Shown: piece after piece, positions 25,048-37,343 of the stretch
Position numbering within the stretch: position 1 is the first letter of the stretch
Layout of the letters: every line of letters starts with the position of its first letter
Origin: Corticium candelabrum
Lineage: Eukaryota; Porifera; Homoscleromorpha; Homosclerophorida; Plakinidae
Assembly (NCBI RefSeq): GCF_963422355.1
Contig: NC_085085.1
Span: 12,291,985-12,355,984, forward strand
DNA length: 64,000 nucleotides
Direction: 5' to 3'
Program-made: the position numbers and the translations under genes
The notes under the pieces: model-generated
The model's input: the letters and a program-made list of their open reading frames with translations, nothing else
What the model was told of the DNA's origin: nothing
Databases searched by the model: none

Positions 25048-25628
25048 ATTGGCCATCTGGCACAGTATTGTTTGTGTGCCAAGACGTGATGTGCATGCAT
25101 GATTGTATTTCACATATGAAGTACCGGCCAAAGACATTAGATGCTACAATAAATAACTCTAGCTAGAAGATAAAAATGTTATGAAATTTAGTGATGCAAT
25201 ATGTATTAAAAAATGTGCCTTCTTTATCATTTCTTGACTACAATACATGTATTTTACGCTGAGGGCGACATCGAATGTAGCACTGTCTTTGCGTAGCCAG
25301 ACCGCTACCTCCGAAGGTCTGGCCACGCGAGACTACTTTACGGTATGTACATGCGTAACGAACCAGCAAGTTTGGCGACGGTAATGTGTTGCCGAAATGG
25401 TCCAAAATGTCTTTAAATTTTGGTGAATAATATCTACGAGTTTCGTCAACGTATGTGTCACCAGATCATGAGATATAGGTACACGGTGTGTTCCTCTGTT
25501 CTGTTGTCTGCTTGTGTCCCCTGTACTAGTATATGTCATATTCATTGGCACTTTCATAACGGGATCCTTAGTTTGTAGCAAACTTGACTAGCAAGCGATG
25601 CATGTGTCTATGTGCGATCTGTGTGCTC

Positions 25629-26908
25629 TGGTTGGAAAAGAGACGTATTGCTAAAGAAAAGAAGAAATGGCTCGTAAAGAGACTGTGCGAAATGAATTTG
25701 AACACGAGAAGAGACTCCGGAGCTTAGTATAGACGAAGAAATTGAGAGAATACAGAAATCAGTGGTATGTAAATTGACTTGTTGCTGTCACCAGCTGAGT
25801 GTGCGTGATTGCAAAATTTGTAATTTCTAGCTGAGATTGGAAGAGAAAGGAGATTTTTGCGAGAGGAGATTCACAGTGCAAAGGAGGAAGCACAGGTACG
25901 TGCTAGGAAGGTGCATGAGACCAAGCCCAAGATAGAAAGAGCAAGAACGGCTGCTGTTAGAGTATTGGTTATGTATTTCCATGCACAACGTTTGCACTGA
26001 CAGTTTGTAGAGTGAAACGGCAAATGGACTTAGAAGCCAAGCAAGCCAAGAAGGTAGCTCATAAGGTGTCTGAGGATACTCGCAACAGGTAGGCAAGAAA
26101 TGACAATAATAGTAATAATAACAATAACAATAATATATTTCACTTTGTACCAATAGAAATATGTCTTGTTATCTGTAGAGCACAAGAGGCGGAGCATTTG
26201 CCATCTGCATTGTCAGAAGCAAATGAAGCTGAAAAGGGTGGCGAATGTCAAAAGTTGGATGTAATGCCATCACCTGGTCTGGTAAGAGCAAAGTTGTATA
26301 TTTTGAAAACATTTTGAACATTTGAAATGCACATTGAGTGTAGATCGTAGAGTAGAGTGTGCACACCTAAATGATGGAACGTGTAACTGATTGTTTGTTT
26401 GCCAAGCAACATAAGTCTTTCTTACTTCAAATTTTTTCCACATTTCTTACATCTTTAGGATATCATAATTGTTTGTCACTTGAGAAATATAATCATGATG
26501 ACTTTAGAGCATTTAGAGAATTGCTTTTCCTTGCTTGTTTTACTTGTTGGATGGTCAGGATGATGAAGCAAGTGATTCTTCATCAAGTGATGCTTCATCA
26601 GATTCATCGCTGATTAGTGTAAGAGAGTTTGAAGAGCTGTCAAAGCAGATGGAAAAGACAGGTACTTTCATTGAAATCTCGTTTTGTTGGGATATAGAAA
26701 ATCTTGTTTATGAATATATCCAGATTAAAATATCTGACAAAGAGCAAACATCTCAAGGGTCAGCTGAGTCGGTGAATTTGCCATCGATGTGGATCTGCTC
26801 CATTGCGCATACTTGTTTTTGTAAGGTGATGATGTTTTAATGTTATATTAGAGCATGATGAAAATACTCGTAAAGGAATCTCACGGTATTCAACTTTGAA
26901 AAAGCAAC

Positions 26909-26997
<89 letters not shown>

Positions 26998-27096
26998 AGC
27001 TGCAATGAGCCTTTTTTATTTATGTGACTGTTTGTTTCTTGTGTAGATTACTTCAGGTAGCTTTCAAGCAAGAGTTGCACTTTTGAAGAATTATAC
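25629..27096 (+). pseudogene. Merlin 3'-half pseudogene, copy 1
   Basis: Equivalents of merlin exons 9-16 appear in order with introns retained, so this is a segmental rather than processed copy. Exon 9-like sequence starts near 25636; exon 13-like (LLDGQD..., FEELSKQ) is near 26545-26662; exon 16-like (ITSGS.QARVA) is near 27047. It is disabled: frameshifts in the exon 9 and 10 equivalents, loss of part of exon 11, and a base missing near the end that removes the terminal stop. No FERM part is present. Upstream, 25516-25560 matches merlin intron 8 (23137-23178) in inverted orientation. Confidence 0.88.
26911..26996. repeat. (TG)n microsatellite in merlin pseudogene 1
   Basis: Same position relative to the exon 15-like sequence as in intact merlin. 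Confidence 0.95.
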
Positions 27097-27865
27097 TGTA
27101 GATTGGCCATGCACAACTGGCACAGTTGTATTGTGTTTGTTTGCCAAGACATGATGTGCATGCGTGATTGTATTTCACAGATGAAGTAACCGCCAAAGAC
27201 ATTAGATGCTACAATAAATAACTCTATCTAGAAGATAAAATGTTATGAATTTTAGTGATACAATATGTATTAATTTTAAATGTGCCTGTACAGTAGTCAC
27301 ATTCACCTTGTCTGTATATGTTACGCATTCAGCTATGAGCCTTAAAAATGTTAATTAAGAAACAGGACTTTGTAAAAGTCACCAGACTTGGCGAGCAGCT
27401 ACTCAAAACGCATTTCAGTCTTTAGGAATGTGCCACGCCTCCCGTGTTACCCAATCATAAAACAGTATTTCTATAGGTCATACGTGAAAACCACAGACAA
27501 AACGCAATCACATACGCGAAACGTTCACGAATTAGTTTTACCACAGCAGTGTAATTTACGTTTGCGATCGCGATTGCCAGTTTTTGTCGCAACAGAACTT
27601 AGCTATCTGCGAAATCAATTGCTTCGTACTGTACGTTGGACTTTTAGACGGAAACGCAAAGCCCTGTCTATACGCAGTGATGCACTGCAACTGGATCACG
27701 ATAAATCCGATCCACATCAAGAGGCGGGCGCGCCTCGGGTTATAAATTAATTACTAGTTAGAGTATTTTCAACTTTGGGACATATTTTTGACGAGTGCAG
27801 TGCGCGGGATTGGGGTCTGGCTACGCAAGACTGCCCTCTACACATGTGGCAACTGTACACGTATC

Positions 27866-30800
27866 ATGAGCGGCGCTAAAGAGAACATGGAATGTGAAAG
27901 AAAGCTTAGGGAAGAAGGCGAATCTGCTTGTAAGATGTGCAATTATCTATCTAACTGTATATAACTAGACTAGCCTACTCTAGGTACTAAAAAACTTCTA
28001 GTAATTATTTATCTGTTGGGAGCGTGACGTCACATTGAAAACGACAAACTCTGTCGGAGCTATTGATGTTTTCTGGAGCGTAGCTACTAACCACGAAGCT
28101 TGAAACTTCAAAACCACTCCAAACCACGCATTCTTCCGTCCATTTTGCTTGCAGAAGCACTGCCAGCACTTGGGAGCATTCCATCTATAGATGGATTAGA
28201 TCATGATGCAAGCTGCAACGTGATGGCAACGTTTCTGCAAACAAAATGGACCGCAGACGGCGTGATTTGAGGTGGTTGGATTTGTAAGTCTTGTGGTTTA
28301 AGTAGCCACACTCACAAAACACCAAAAGATCTGAAAGGGTTTTTCAGATTTCTTGTGCATGTTGTGACTATTCGGAAGTTAGGATCGAAACATCTACTTT
28401 ATGGGCAACAAATGTTATACATTTAGCCTGGTTGGTGACACACAATTCTCAGTTGTATGGAGGACAGTCTGACTTACCTCAAAATGATCCAAGTAGTTTG
28501 GCTAAATCAAGTGATATCAATGAAGGTAGACTGAAATTTGAGTTTTTGTATGTCTAAGTTGAAGCTGCTGCAACAAAGATCATTCCTTTTCTTTTGTGCA
28601 GAAGGAGCAGCATCATCAGCTGTGCAACCTTTGCTGCGGCTGCTAGAACCAAATGATGTATGGCCAGTGTCTCCAGAAGACTTAACAAATATTTTTGTTC
28701 AAGAAGAATGCAAAGTTTCAGAATTAGCTGCTCTAACTTCTACACTTGTGCTTACTCAATACTACGATATCTCAAGTAAGCAAATAAAGAAAATTAAGAG
28801 TCTCTCAAGTGGTCAACATCAATCAACAGTTTCACTTTATGGCAAGTTCTGATCATCTTGTTCTAGTTTATATAGAGATTTAATGTACTATGGAAGCATA
28901 CACCTTCATTATATACCTAATTGTGTTATCTCTTTCAAGGTTCAGATGAGATACCATTTCCACGGCAGATAAGCTGTGGGTTCTTCTGTGGTCGAGAAAG
29001 TGAATTAAAGAGCTTATCACGCTACTTTACTATTGATTTGAAAGAAGGGAGACCCAGAATAAAGGTATACATATACAATATTCAAATGAAGGATTGCATG
29101 AGTACTAATAAATTATGTAGGCAATTTTATATATGAAGTCGGTTTACAACTAACTCCTTTTTACACAACCCTTTCAGTCATAGCTGATCGTTTAGGGTGG
29201 TGATGGTATGCTACATTGTTATCTATGGACAGAGAAAAACTCCATGAAATCTTCAAAAAGACAGGGAGGATTAATCCTTGGCACACGGTTTCAGAGAGAA
29301 TGAAGAATAAACTCCACTGCAGGAGGGAATTATTGATCGAACTATAAACAAATGCCCTCAGTGGTGTCAGTTTAGGCCATCAAATCTCACACATGCTGCA
29401 TGTCACTAATCAATAGTTTAGTTTACCCATGTCAGTGATTCATGATGCATATAATAGTGCATGTTGTGGCAGTTGAGAAGGACCTAGAACATTATATAGA
29501 TATGACTGTCATGCTAAATACCGTTGTGTAATCATGTCTGTTAATTGTGTCAGGTTATTGTAGGCTTTGGAGGCTTAGGGAAAACATCTTTGTCATTCAG
29601 ATATGCAGATTGCTACAGAGAGAGATATCCTGGTGGAGTCTTTTATTTTGATCTAGGGTCATTATCAACATTTCACAATTCAGTCAAGGACAATGTGAGT
29701 ATACACTATATGATATTGTTGTATGGTGATTTATAAATATATGGTCACAACAGCTGTGAGAGTGAATGTTTTGTGCAATTTTTTCAGCTTGTTGTCTTGG
29801 GACAGACTGTTCTTAAGCTTGAAAGCTTATCACAGGATTTTGAATGGCTGCAAGGACTTCTTCGACATAGTGGTAAGAAATGTCTCTTTCTTTATGATGG
29901 AGCAGACAAACTGCCGGTCTTCAATGATTACATTCCTTCTATTGCTATTGATGTGATTATCACAACACGAATGGCCAATATTAGTCATCATCAGCTTAGA
30001 GGGAACAGCACATTTTCTCTGAAAGTTCTTGGTGTCAGTCCATCTGTACAGATTCTGCTGGAATTATCTGGTGAACAGTTGACTGTGGATGAATTTCAAA
30101 GAAATAATCCGGAGGGATTTTATTACGCTCAGAAGATTGCCGGTGATGAATGTCTTGATGGTTTGCCATTGGCTCTACTTCATGCTGCAAACTTACGAAG
30201 AAGCCTAGGTCTTTCATTTAAGGATCTTTGGGAGAAACTGCAAGACAAGAGCATTATTCAGCTAAATCCAGCAAATGTCAAGCAATGGCTAAGAAACTAC
30301 AATCTAAAGCAAATAGATGCTAAACTAGCATCATTGCATTTGGAGAGTCTGGACGATTTGAGAAGACTTACTCCACAAGGTTTAGACAACAGTGATCTCA
30401 CTGTTGATGAGAAAAAAGAGATATTGAAGGCACGAGAGGAACTGGTGAGAGCTCCTGCATACATAACATGGAGATTGGACATTGAGTCTGCATGTTTGGA
30501 GTCTCCACTGGCCAGTGACCTTCTTCGTCTGTCAGCTTTGTTACCATCAAAGGACATACCTGAAGATATTTTAGTAAAAGGTGTCATTTGGAAGAACAAA
30601 GGCTCTACGGAGACAGAAGTACGACATGGTTTAACTTGCATTCTTTCTCACTCATTGCTAACAAGTGGAGAGTTTGATGTCTCCTCTGTTACTCATGTAG
30701 GTCGTACGTTTGCCATGCATCCAATGATTCAATACAGTGTGTCTAAACATCTTTTTAAAGGCCAAGAGCAACATACGTCTCTTGTGTGTTTAGGAGCAGT

Positions 30801-32422
30801 ACTTTGTAAAATTTTGCCATCAGCTACTGATTTTCAGAAAGAACTTCATCTAACTGATGACACTGTTGCACAATATGCCAAGCATCTGTTTCATGTTGCT
30901 CTGTGTATATGTAACGGATTAGACCTATCGAAAAATTGTTGGCTACACAGAACCATTGCATTGGCTTCCATTCTTGCAATAAGACAACATGACACACATA
31001 TTGCTGTGCCTCTCTGCAGTCGACGGCTTTTTGATGCTCGGAAAAGGAAAGCTAATAAACAGGAATTGGCAGACGGTAAGAGTAATGTTTTCTTCCACTT
31101 GTATAATGTATGCTACTAGTGTTGTCATGATATATTGATATATCAATATGTCATGTCATGAGCTCTCATGACATGTGACATGCACAGACCACTTAATATT
31201 GGCCGCAATGGTCTAAAGGGGCGCAGTTGAACTAAGTGCATGAACGCACAGTTAAACATGGTGAGTACTCTTTGGAAGCCAGGACAATTCCAGTTAATTA
31301 ATTAAAGAAGACATGCTCATGCCATTTGTCGATACACTACTGTTTTTGTACAAAACCATTAATTGTAATTTAGAAAATTATTTCAACAGTTGCTTTTAGC
31401 AGTTTTTATTATTAGCGTCCTGGATTGAAGGTAAATAGTCTGTTTCATATATCTGTTTTATGTCGTAAATTTTGTTGTCATATATAATATACATGTCATA
31501 TACATACATATACATGTCATCATGTCATATACGTACAACATGGTGACATGTGACATGAATGAGTGCATGTGACTGACAACACTATCTATATGTGTAGAGA
31601 TTATAATTGCCTTTTTCTATATGTTATATTTGTAAAATACAATTTGGCATGACAACAGTCATTAGTTAAATCATTAAATGAGAATGTAGCTGGTAGTAGT
31701 ACTGTGGTGTTTTTTGTCAATTAACAATTACATCTCTGTATAGCTCTAATACAAATTGGTTCATGTCACTCTATTCTACTTGAAGCAGAAGCTGCCATTG
31801 CTTTGTTTAAGGGAGCTGCAAACATTCTTGGAAATCGACCACATAACAAACAACCTGCAACAGCAGAGAAATGGGGACAAGGTAACAGTTTAGATCTAAT
31901 GACATTAGGTACAGATAGGGTGCACGCATGCATGGCTCATGACGTATTAATTCTATTCAGTGAAGATGCCAAGTCATAGTGAAGTGTTAGGAGTACGATT
32001 ACATGACTTGACATGGTGTTTGCATAAACAAGTCATTAGCTTTTGCAGGTCAGAATAAGGATATTTTGTTAATTATATATAGTTATTATTAAATTGTAGT
32101 CAAAACACTTTCAAACAATTTGTTTATTAATTAATCTGTTCTGTTGTACAGTTCATGCCTTAATGCCATTTTACAATTTTAACGTACTGTACGTGCCGAG
32201 CCTGTAAAAGTCATGTGTTTTGTATACTCAAAAACAGAAGGCGTATGCAATATACAAAAAAACTTTACTTCTTAGTGTCAGACAGCAATATATGCATATC
32301 ATGACAGACTAAACGATGTGCAAGACAATTTAAGTGAAAACTAACTGGTGGATCAACTGATCGAAAGACATACAGAAAGCAGTGAATACTGTACATATGT
32401 ACATGTATGTGCACACTCGCAT

Positions 32423-32501
<79 letters not shown>

Positions 32502-32812
32502 CACGCACGCACGCACGCATGCATGCATGCATGCCAGAAAATATGACACTTAATTGCAACAGTATGTGTCAAGTAATGTTTTATGTTGTAATACAAACGT
32601 TTCTTTAGCTCTTTTTGAAATCATTCGAGGTTGTCGACTTTTCTTTGCTTTTGATATGATTGAGAGGACTGCAAAGCGTCTGAGAAGTGGTCTGGAGTGG
32701 GCTGAAGCAACCAACTGTCAAAGCTATGCTCAAAGTATGAAATGTAAAGTGTGTTGGATTCTATTTACATTTTGTAGCAGAATATATCGACAAATGATTG
32801 TTGTATATATAT

Positions 32813-32861
<49 letters not shown>

Positions 32862-35800
32862 CATGTATGTAATAGTACATGTATGTTTGAAAGGGTAACC
32901 ATACACACGTCATGTGTGTACATACATGCACATTACCGTTCGAAATTCTTTTCAGCAATCCTACCTCGTTAGCTCAGTCATCCAATCAGGAGCCGCCGTA
33001 GCTTCAGGCGAAGTCGAAAAGGATGAACGCCATCAAGACAGTATTGAATATTCTCGTTGCTTCTTCTATCCACTACATGGTGTTGGAAACTTTTGGTTTT
33101 GGTCACCTTCCAGTCTTCAGGTTATCAACGATATTTCAATGAAGACTACTCTTATGAATTAATGGTCTTACCACTCTTATGAATGGTCTTACCATTAGTA
33201 AAGCAATAGCAAACTTGCATGAACAGGAAGTATAAGTAATGCAAAGATGGTTCTAAATATTTTAGTTGCTAGTAGAGGTACAGATCTATGGGATTATGCT
33301 TAGTTTACTTCTTAGGCCCACACAAGTGAGCTTTATCAATGCCTCATTCCGGTTCATGGTTGTTGGCACTCCCAAATCAGAACTCAGGTCTCGCCATGAA
33401 ATGGTCCTGAAGAGTCTGTTAATTGAGTTTGCATCTAGGCTAGCTCTGCCACATTTCTCTGTCTTATTTGTCTGCTGTTAGATGTCCATGTGGTTACGAC
33501 ATATCGACGTCTATGGTACGTGATAATGTCTTGGATGTGGTTTGGGATCATTAAACGGCATGACTCCTTTTGTAAAGTGCTTTTTCACAACCTCTTAATT
33601 GACAACCCAGGAGTTTGTTGTGAACAACGTTGCTTTGATCCCTAATAGTAGAGACCGCCCAGGAGATGTCTACCATCCTGCATGACTTCATTCAGGGAAA
33701 ACCTGTTTCTTATGTCGCAGTCAAGAATTCTTTTGCAGCCGCTTATGTGAATAGTAACTCATTCCATGCGGGAGCTGCCTCTGAGGCTGGAGAAATTAAT
33801 AATCAAGGACCATCTCCATGAAACCAACATCATCGCATCTGGAGCTGTCTTTTACCCATTGTCAGTGCAGTCGTTTGGTACATGGAGCACACATAGTCTG
33901 GAAATTTTGAAGTCTATTGTGAGAAAGACATTACTTTTACAATCTCTGACAATTAGCAAAGCTGTGCCTAACTTACTTCAACAACTATCAATTAGACTTT
34001 GAACATATAATAGTAGAATGATTTTATATGTAGACTGCATTTGGTTGCAAAACTGATATACATTTATTTCTTAGGTCTCAACTCAATTGCAGTTGCTCTT
34101 CGTATTCGTGCAACTGCAAGCAATGCTGAAGAAATAGATTACTTGTCACAGTCTGCACTAACAGTTTATAGAAGTTGTTTACCTGAAATACATCCTAACA
34201 TTGCAACAGGTGTGATTACATTAATTCAAATAGAGCCATAAAGTGGCATCTTTCGATTATTTAATTAATGAACTTGTAAGCGTGTGGGGGTTTGTATACT
34301 TTATTGTGGATTTGAGTTTATGTTTTATGTCAACCGATGTTGTCTAGTTTATAGGTATCTGGTTTTTGTCATATATCACCTGTATGCTTACCCTTTCAAA
34401 CATACACGTACTGATATAAATATATTTATATATTTTAATTTATAGGTAGTTTTATAACATATAGCTTTTTATAATATAGATTTATTTAATATATATAGCT
34501 ATGCATACACACCATTTGTTTTAATTATGACTGCACTATAATCTCAGAAACTCAAAATCTTCTGGATGTTGAAACGCTGATTCTAGTCTTGAGAGTTAAA
34601 TTGTTTTGAATCTTGGCAGTAACAAGTTTTATTTGAAAGAATCAATGAGAAATATAATTTACACAATGATTCCCTTTTGACACATTAAATTAGATATTTC
34701 TTATTTATAAAAGGACAGTCAGATTGTAAAAATAGTAGCAGAATTTTGTAATATTATGTTACACTGACATATTTTATTAGAATTGATAAACAGGGCTGCT
34801 GCTCTTTGGGATCGAGGATTGTACTCAAAAGCCGAAAGTTTTGTCAAAAAAGCACTGGAGATGCAAAAAATGTGCATATCACCAAACCACTACCATGTTG
34901 CATATGGTGAGAAATTTATTCATGTGTTCAAACTGTTATATATTGTATTACAAGAGAAGAGCAAACGCAATGCTTGATGGAAGAAATTTTTGCATATTTA
35001 CAGGCTGGTGGTTGTTGGGAACAATTTACATGCATTGGGGTCGGCATATTGATGCTGGAAGCTGCCTGACAAAGGCACTGGATCTTGTAAACTCTCACCC
35101 TGTTACCTATGCTACACTTTACAGTACAAACATTCATCATAGCAAATAACTGTTTATTTGCATATAGCTAGCTTAAAGGATTATGTTTTCACTAGCTTTT
35201 CAATCTATAGCAGAGTGGTTTGCTATGGGGAAGAAGAGAGACATGGTTGTAGAGTATCTCAGAAAGGCAAAAGATGTAATGCAACAAGTAAAAGGAGAGC
35301 AAGACAAGCATGCCAATGCAAAAGGTTGAACTTATTTTTATTAAAACTAAAAAGTGGAGTAGCATATGTTATACTGATGTGATAAACAGTTTGGTGAAAT
35401 TATTTTACTGTATTGTTGTTGCATGCTAATGTTGAACAGTACAGCTAGTAAATATAAGTATTGATGGAAATTGCTTGCTAATGTTTCTGTTATGTTAGCA
35501 TTGTGCCATTGTGGTCGTTGTTGGTTGTTGCTCAATGAGGTGCAGAAAGCTGAGAAATTTTTGAGGGAATCTTTAGATTTGCTTGAAGATGAGCCTGAGG
35601 ATGACTATGCCTTAATGCAAGGTAGAAACCTTTAACTTATTAAAGAGAGGTTATATAGATCTAGATTTATATATGTGCTTGTGTTTTGTTGTGTTGATTA
35701 AGCAAGGGGACTGTTGTGTCAGTGCCTTGTAGTACAAGAAGAATTTAGTGAGGCTGAGTCATTGCTTAAAAATCTTCTTAAAGTTCAGAATTGTTTCAAA

Positions 35801-36636
35801 TCACAGTTTTGTCCCCAAAGAGGAGAAAGTCAAATTTGTTCCTGTCATGAAGTGTCATTTAGAATTAACATGCATCTCTTATTATGTCTTACTAGATCTG
35901 CACTGTCTTGGTGTGTGTCTATTGGCACAGAGTAAACCAGATGATGCAGAAGCTCCATTGAGGGAAGCTGCTGAATTAAGAGAGCAGTATCTTGTAACAA
36001 ATGACAAGAGAACAGGGGAATGTGAGTAACTTTTATATAACTTATACTGCAGGTAGTCAAGAGTAATTAAACAGAATGGTGCTGTTTAGCATATCATGAA
36101 CTTGCTAGGTGTCTTGATTTGCTTGAGAAACATGATGGAGCAAATCAATTCATGAGTCACTCTTCGCACATTAAAAGGCTGCACAGCGATGGTGGACTTG
36201 ACACTGAATCTGGAGGTAAACAAAGAATGTGAACTTTTTCTTGTTGATTGGGATTACGGTATTGCTATAGTGATTGTTTAGCCTATATAGTTATAGCAAC
36301 TTGCAGTTACGATCTCCTTTATTAATTAACGTACTGCGCACAACTATTAGGGGTTAACTTTACAAGGTCAAGTAATAACGGGTTTATATGCCCATTCTAA
36401 CTGCAAGTCATGTGCACATATTGTTTATTTATTCATTGCTTAATTAATTAATCAATATAATACGTTTGTGATTTTGTTTGTACTATAATCAGTTTTGTGA
36501 TATCTATCTAGTGCTTGCAAAGACAAAGTCAATGCTGCTGAATGCGTCAACTATGATATACTGGCAGAAGTTTCTACTTTTTGTGATGATCATGTTTACA
36601 TTTCCTCAAGCAGCTAGTTTACATTTTATCAAGTAA
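27866..36636 (+). CDS. STAND NTPase: NB-ARC with inserted SAM-like domain, TPR repeats and C-terminal hydrophobic tail (paralogue 1)
   Basis: Seventeen exons join in phase to 1113 codons: 27866-27929, 28427-28525, 28602-28841, 28940-29064, 29554-29694, 29788-31075, 31744-31881, 32609-32734, 34075-34209, 34781-34906, 35004-35123, 35211-35324, 35499-35621, 35703-35828, 35896-36021, 36090-36215, 36512-36636. Residues 1-140 are unrecognised. FCGRESEL marks NB-ARC entry; the P-loop GFGGLGKT is at 180-187, Walker B CLFLYDGAD at 255-263, IITTR at 279-283 and GLPLA at 348-352. Residues 386-442 (VKQWLRNYNL...LTPQGLDNSDL...EILKA) read as a SAM domain lying between GLPLA and the winged helix (ITWRLDIES, DLLRLSALLP). 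An MHD-like MHP is at 533-535. TPRs occupy about 585-1070, mostly one per phase-1 exon. Residues 1093-1109 are hydrophobic, four residues from the end. Intron 3 has a GC donor. AATAAA overlaps the stop. An innate-immune or death-switch role is inferred from the family. Confidence 0.88.
28075..28305. repeat. Foldback element in STAND-1 intron 1
   Basis: Long imperfect inverted repeat: CCACGCATTCTTCCGTCCATTTTGCTTGCAGAAG in the left arm pairs with TTTCTGCAAACAAAATGGACCGCAGACGGCGTG in the right arm. It also occurs at 41690-41925 in paralogue 2, so it predates the duplication. It contains a decoy acceptor (TTGCTTGCAG) that does not lead to a usable exon. Confidence 0.65.
32427..32498. repeat. (CA)n microsatellite, STAND-1 intron 7
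   Basis: Simple CA run with flanking GCAC and GCAT repeats. Confidence 0.95.
32803..32861. repeat. (TA)n microsatellite, STAND-1 intron 8
   Basis: TA run at the start of the enlarged intron 8, just upstream of retrotransposon fragments. Confidence 0.95.
32955..34003 (+). mobile_element. Degenerate non-LTR retrotransposon C-terminal fragments
   Basis: Two broken pieces match the better-preserved fragment at 50804-51470. One near 32990-33150 reads SGAAVASGEVEKDERH and then FWSPSSLQVINDIS. The second near 33480-34003 contains PCGYD, RPGDVYHP and SGAVFYPLSVQSFGTWSTHS, then ends after LLQQLSIRL. These are parts of the domain following the reverse transcriptase in LINE-type elements. The whole insert is absent from STAND-2 intron 8, which is 94 bp against 1340 bp here, so insertion (or loss) post-dates the duplication. 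Confidence 0.7.
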
Positions 36637-36918
36637 TAAATTGTTACATTTGATATGATATGATATATTTGTATATATTTTTTTAATTTTATAAATTTCA
36701 TTTGGTACTATAATAATAATTCTAATATTTTTGCACTGCAGCTTTCAGAAATTGTACGTGTCATATACCATCTGCATGCATACTGATGCTGGGCATGGTA
36801 CGTCTAGAAAGCATCTCCCAGGTAAATATGTACCAAGAATATTGTAGAAGCTGCATTAGGAAACTTCACACGATTGTCGATTAACTCACTCAATCTGATT
36901 TGAGTTTAGACTAGACTC

Positions 36919-37001
36919 GTGACCAGTCTCACCGCGCATTTGTTATTCCCGGATGTTAATTTTTAGCCAACATCCGGGAATAACGGAGACTGACTGGTCA
37001 C
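36919..37001. repeat. Hairpin-forming inverted repeat
   Basis: Arms GTGACCAGTC(TC) and GTTATTCCCGGATGTT are each present in inverted form on the other side of a short TTTTA loop. Probably a tiny MITE relic. Confidence 0.7.
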
Positions 37002-37239
37002 TGTGTATAATTATGGTTAGAGTCAGTGATAGGCGTCTTGTAGATGAAGCCTTTAAAATAATACTTTTGTGCACAGACTGGGTGCTGCTCTAAATTAAAA
37101 GATTGCATGTGCCAGATACGGGGTCTTACACCAAGCAGATACGGGAGTTTGGTATTAAATATTTTTATAGTTACGATTTTTTGGAGTTATTCATCTAGTA
37201 ACTCTCTGACACCTTTGAAGTTGAGTTTCAATCTTTCTT

Positions 37240-37343
37240 ATGTCTTTGGTGCAGCGGATTGCTCGTCAGGGCAAGATCACGTTCTCGGCTCACTAGCAGC
37301 AGGCTCTACGGAGACACCAGATTTACAGTCACTGCTGGCCTTG
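37240..37343 (+). pseudogene. Dead copy of ADO exon 1
   Basis: It reads M-S-L-V-Q-R-I-A-R-Q-G-K-I-T-F-S-A-H and then meets TAG, because about 10 bp present in the intact exon at 52472-52585 are missing. The donor GTTAGC after the exon is kept. This is the 3' partner gene fragment carried along in unit A; no ADO exons 2-11 follow it. Confidence 0.88.

Noticed and set aside
27388-27750. 120-codon plus-strand frame upstream of STAND-1
   Set aside because: The homologous stretch in unit B (40922-41110) is shifted and truncated with no sign of coding constraint, so it is chance.
28154-28260. Possible exon 2 of STAND-1 after TTGCTTGCAG
   Set aside because: The phase gives an immediate TAA, the unit B copy has another frame, and the sequence is one arm of a foldback element.
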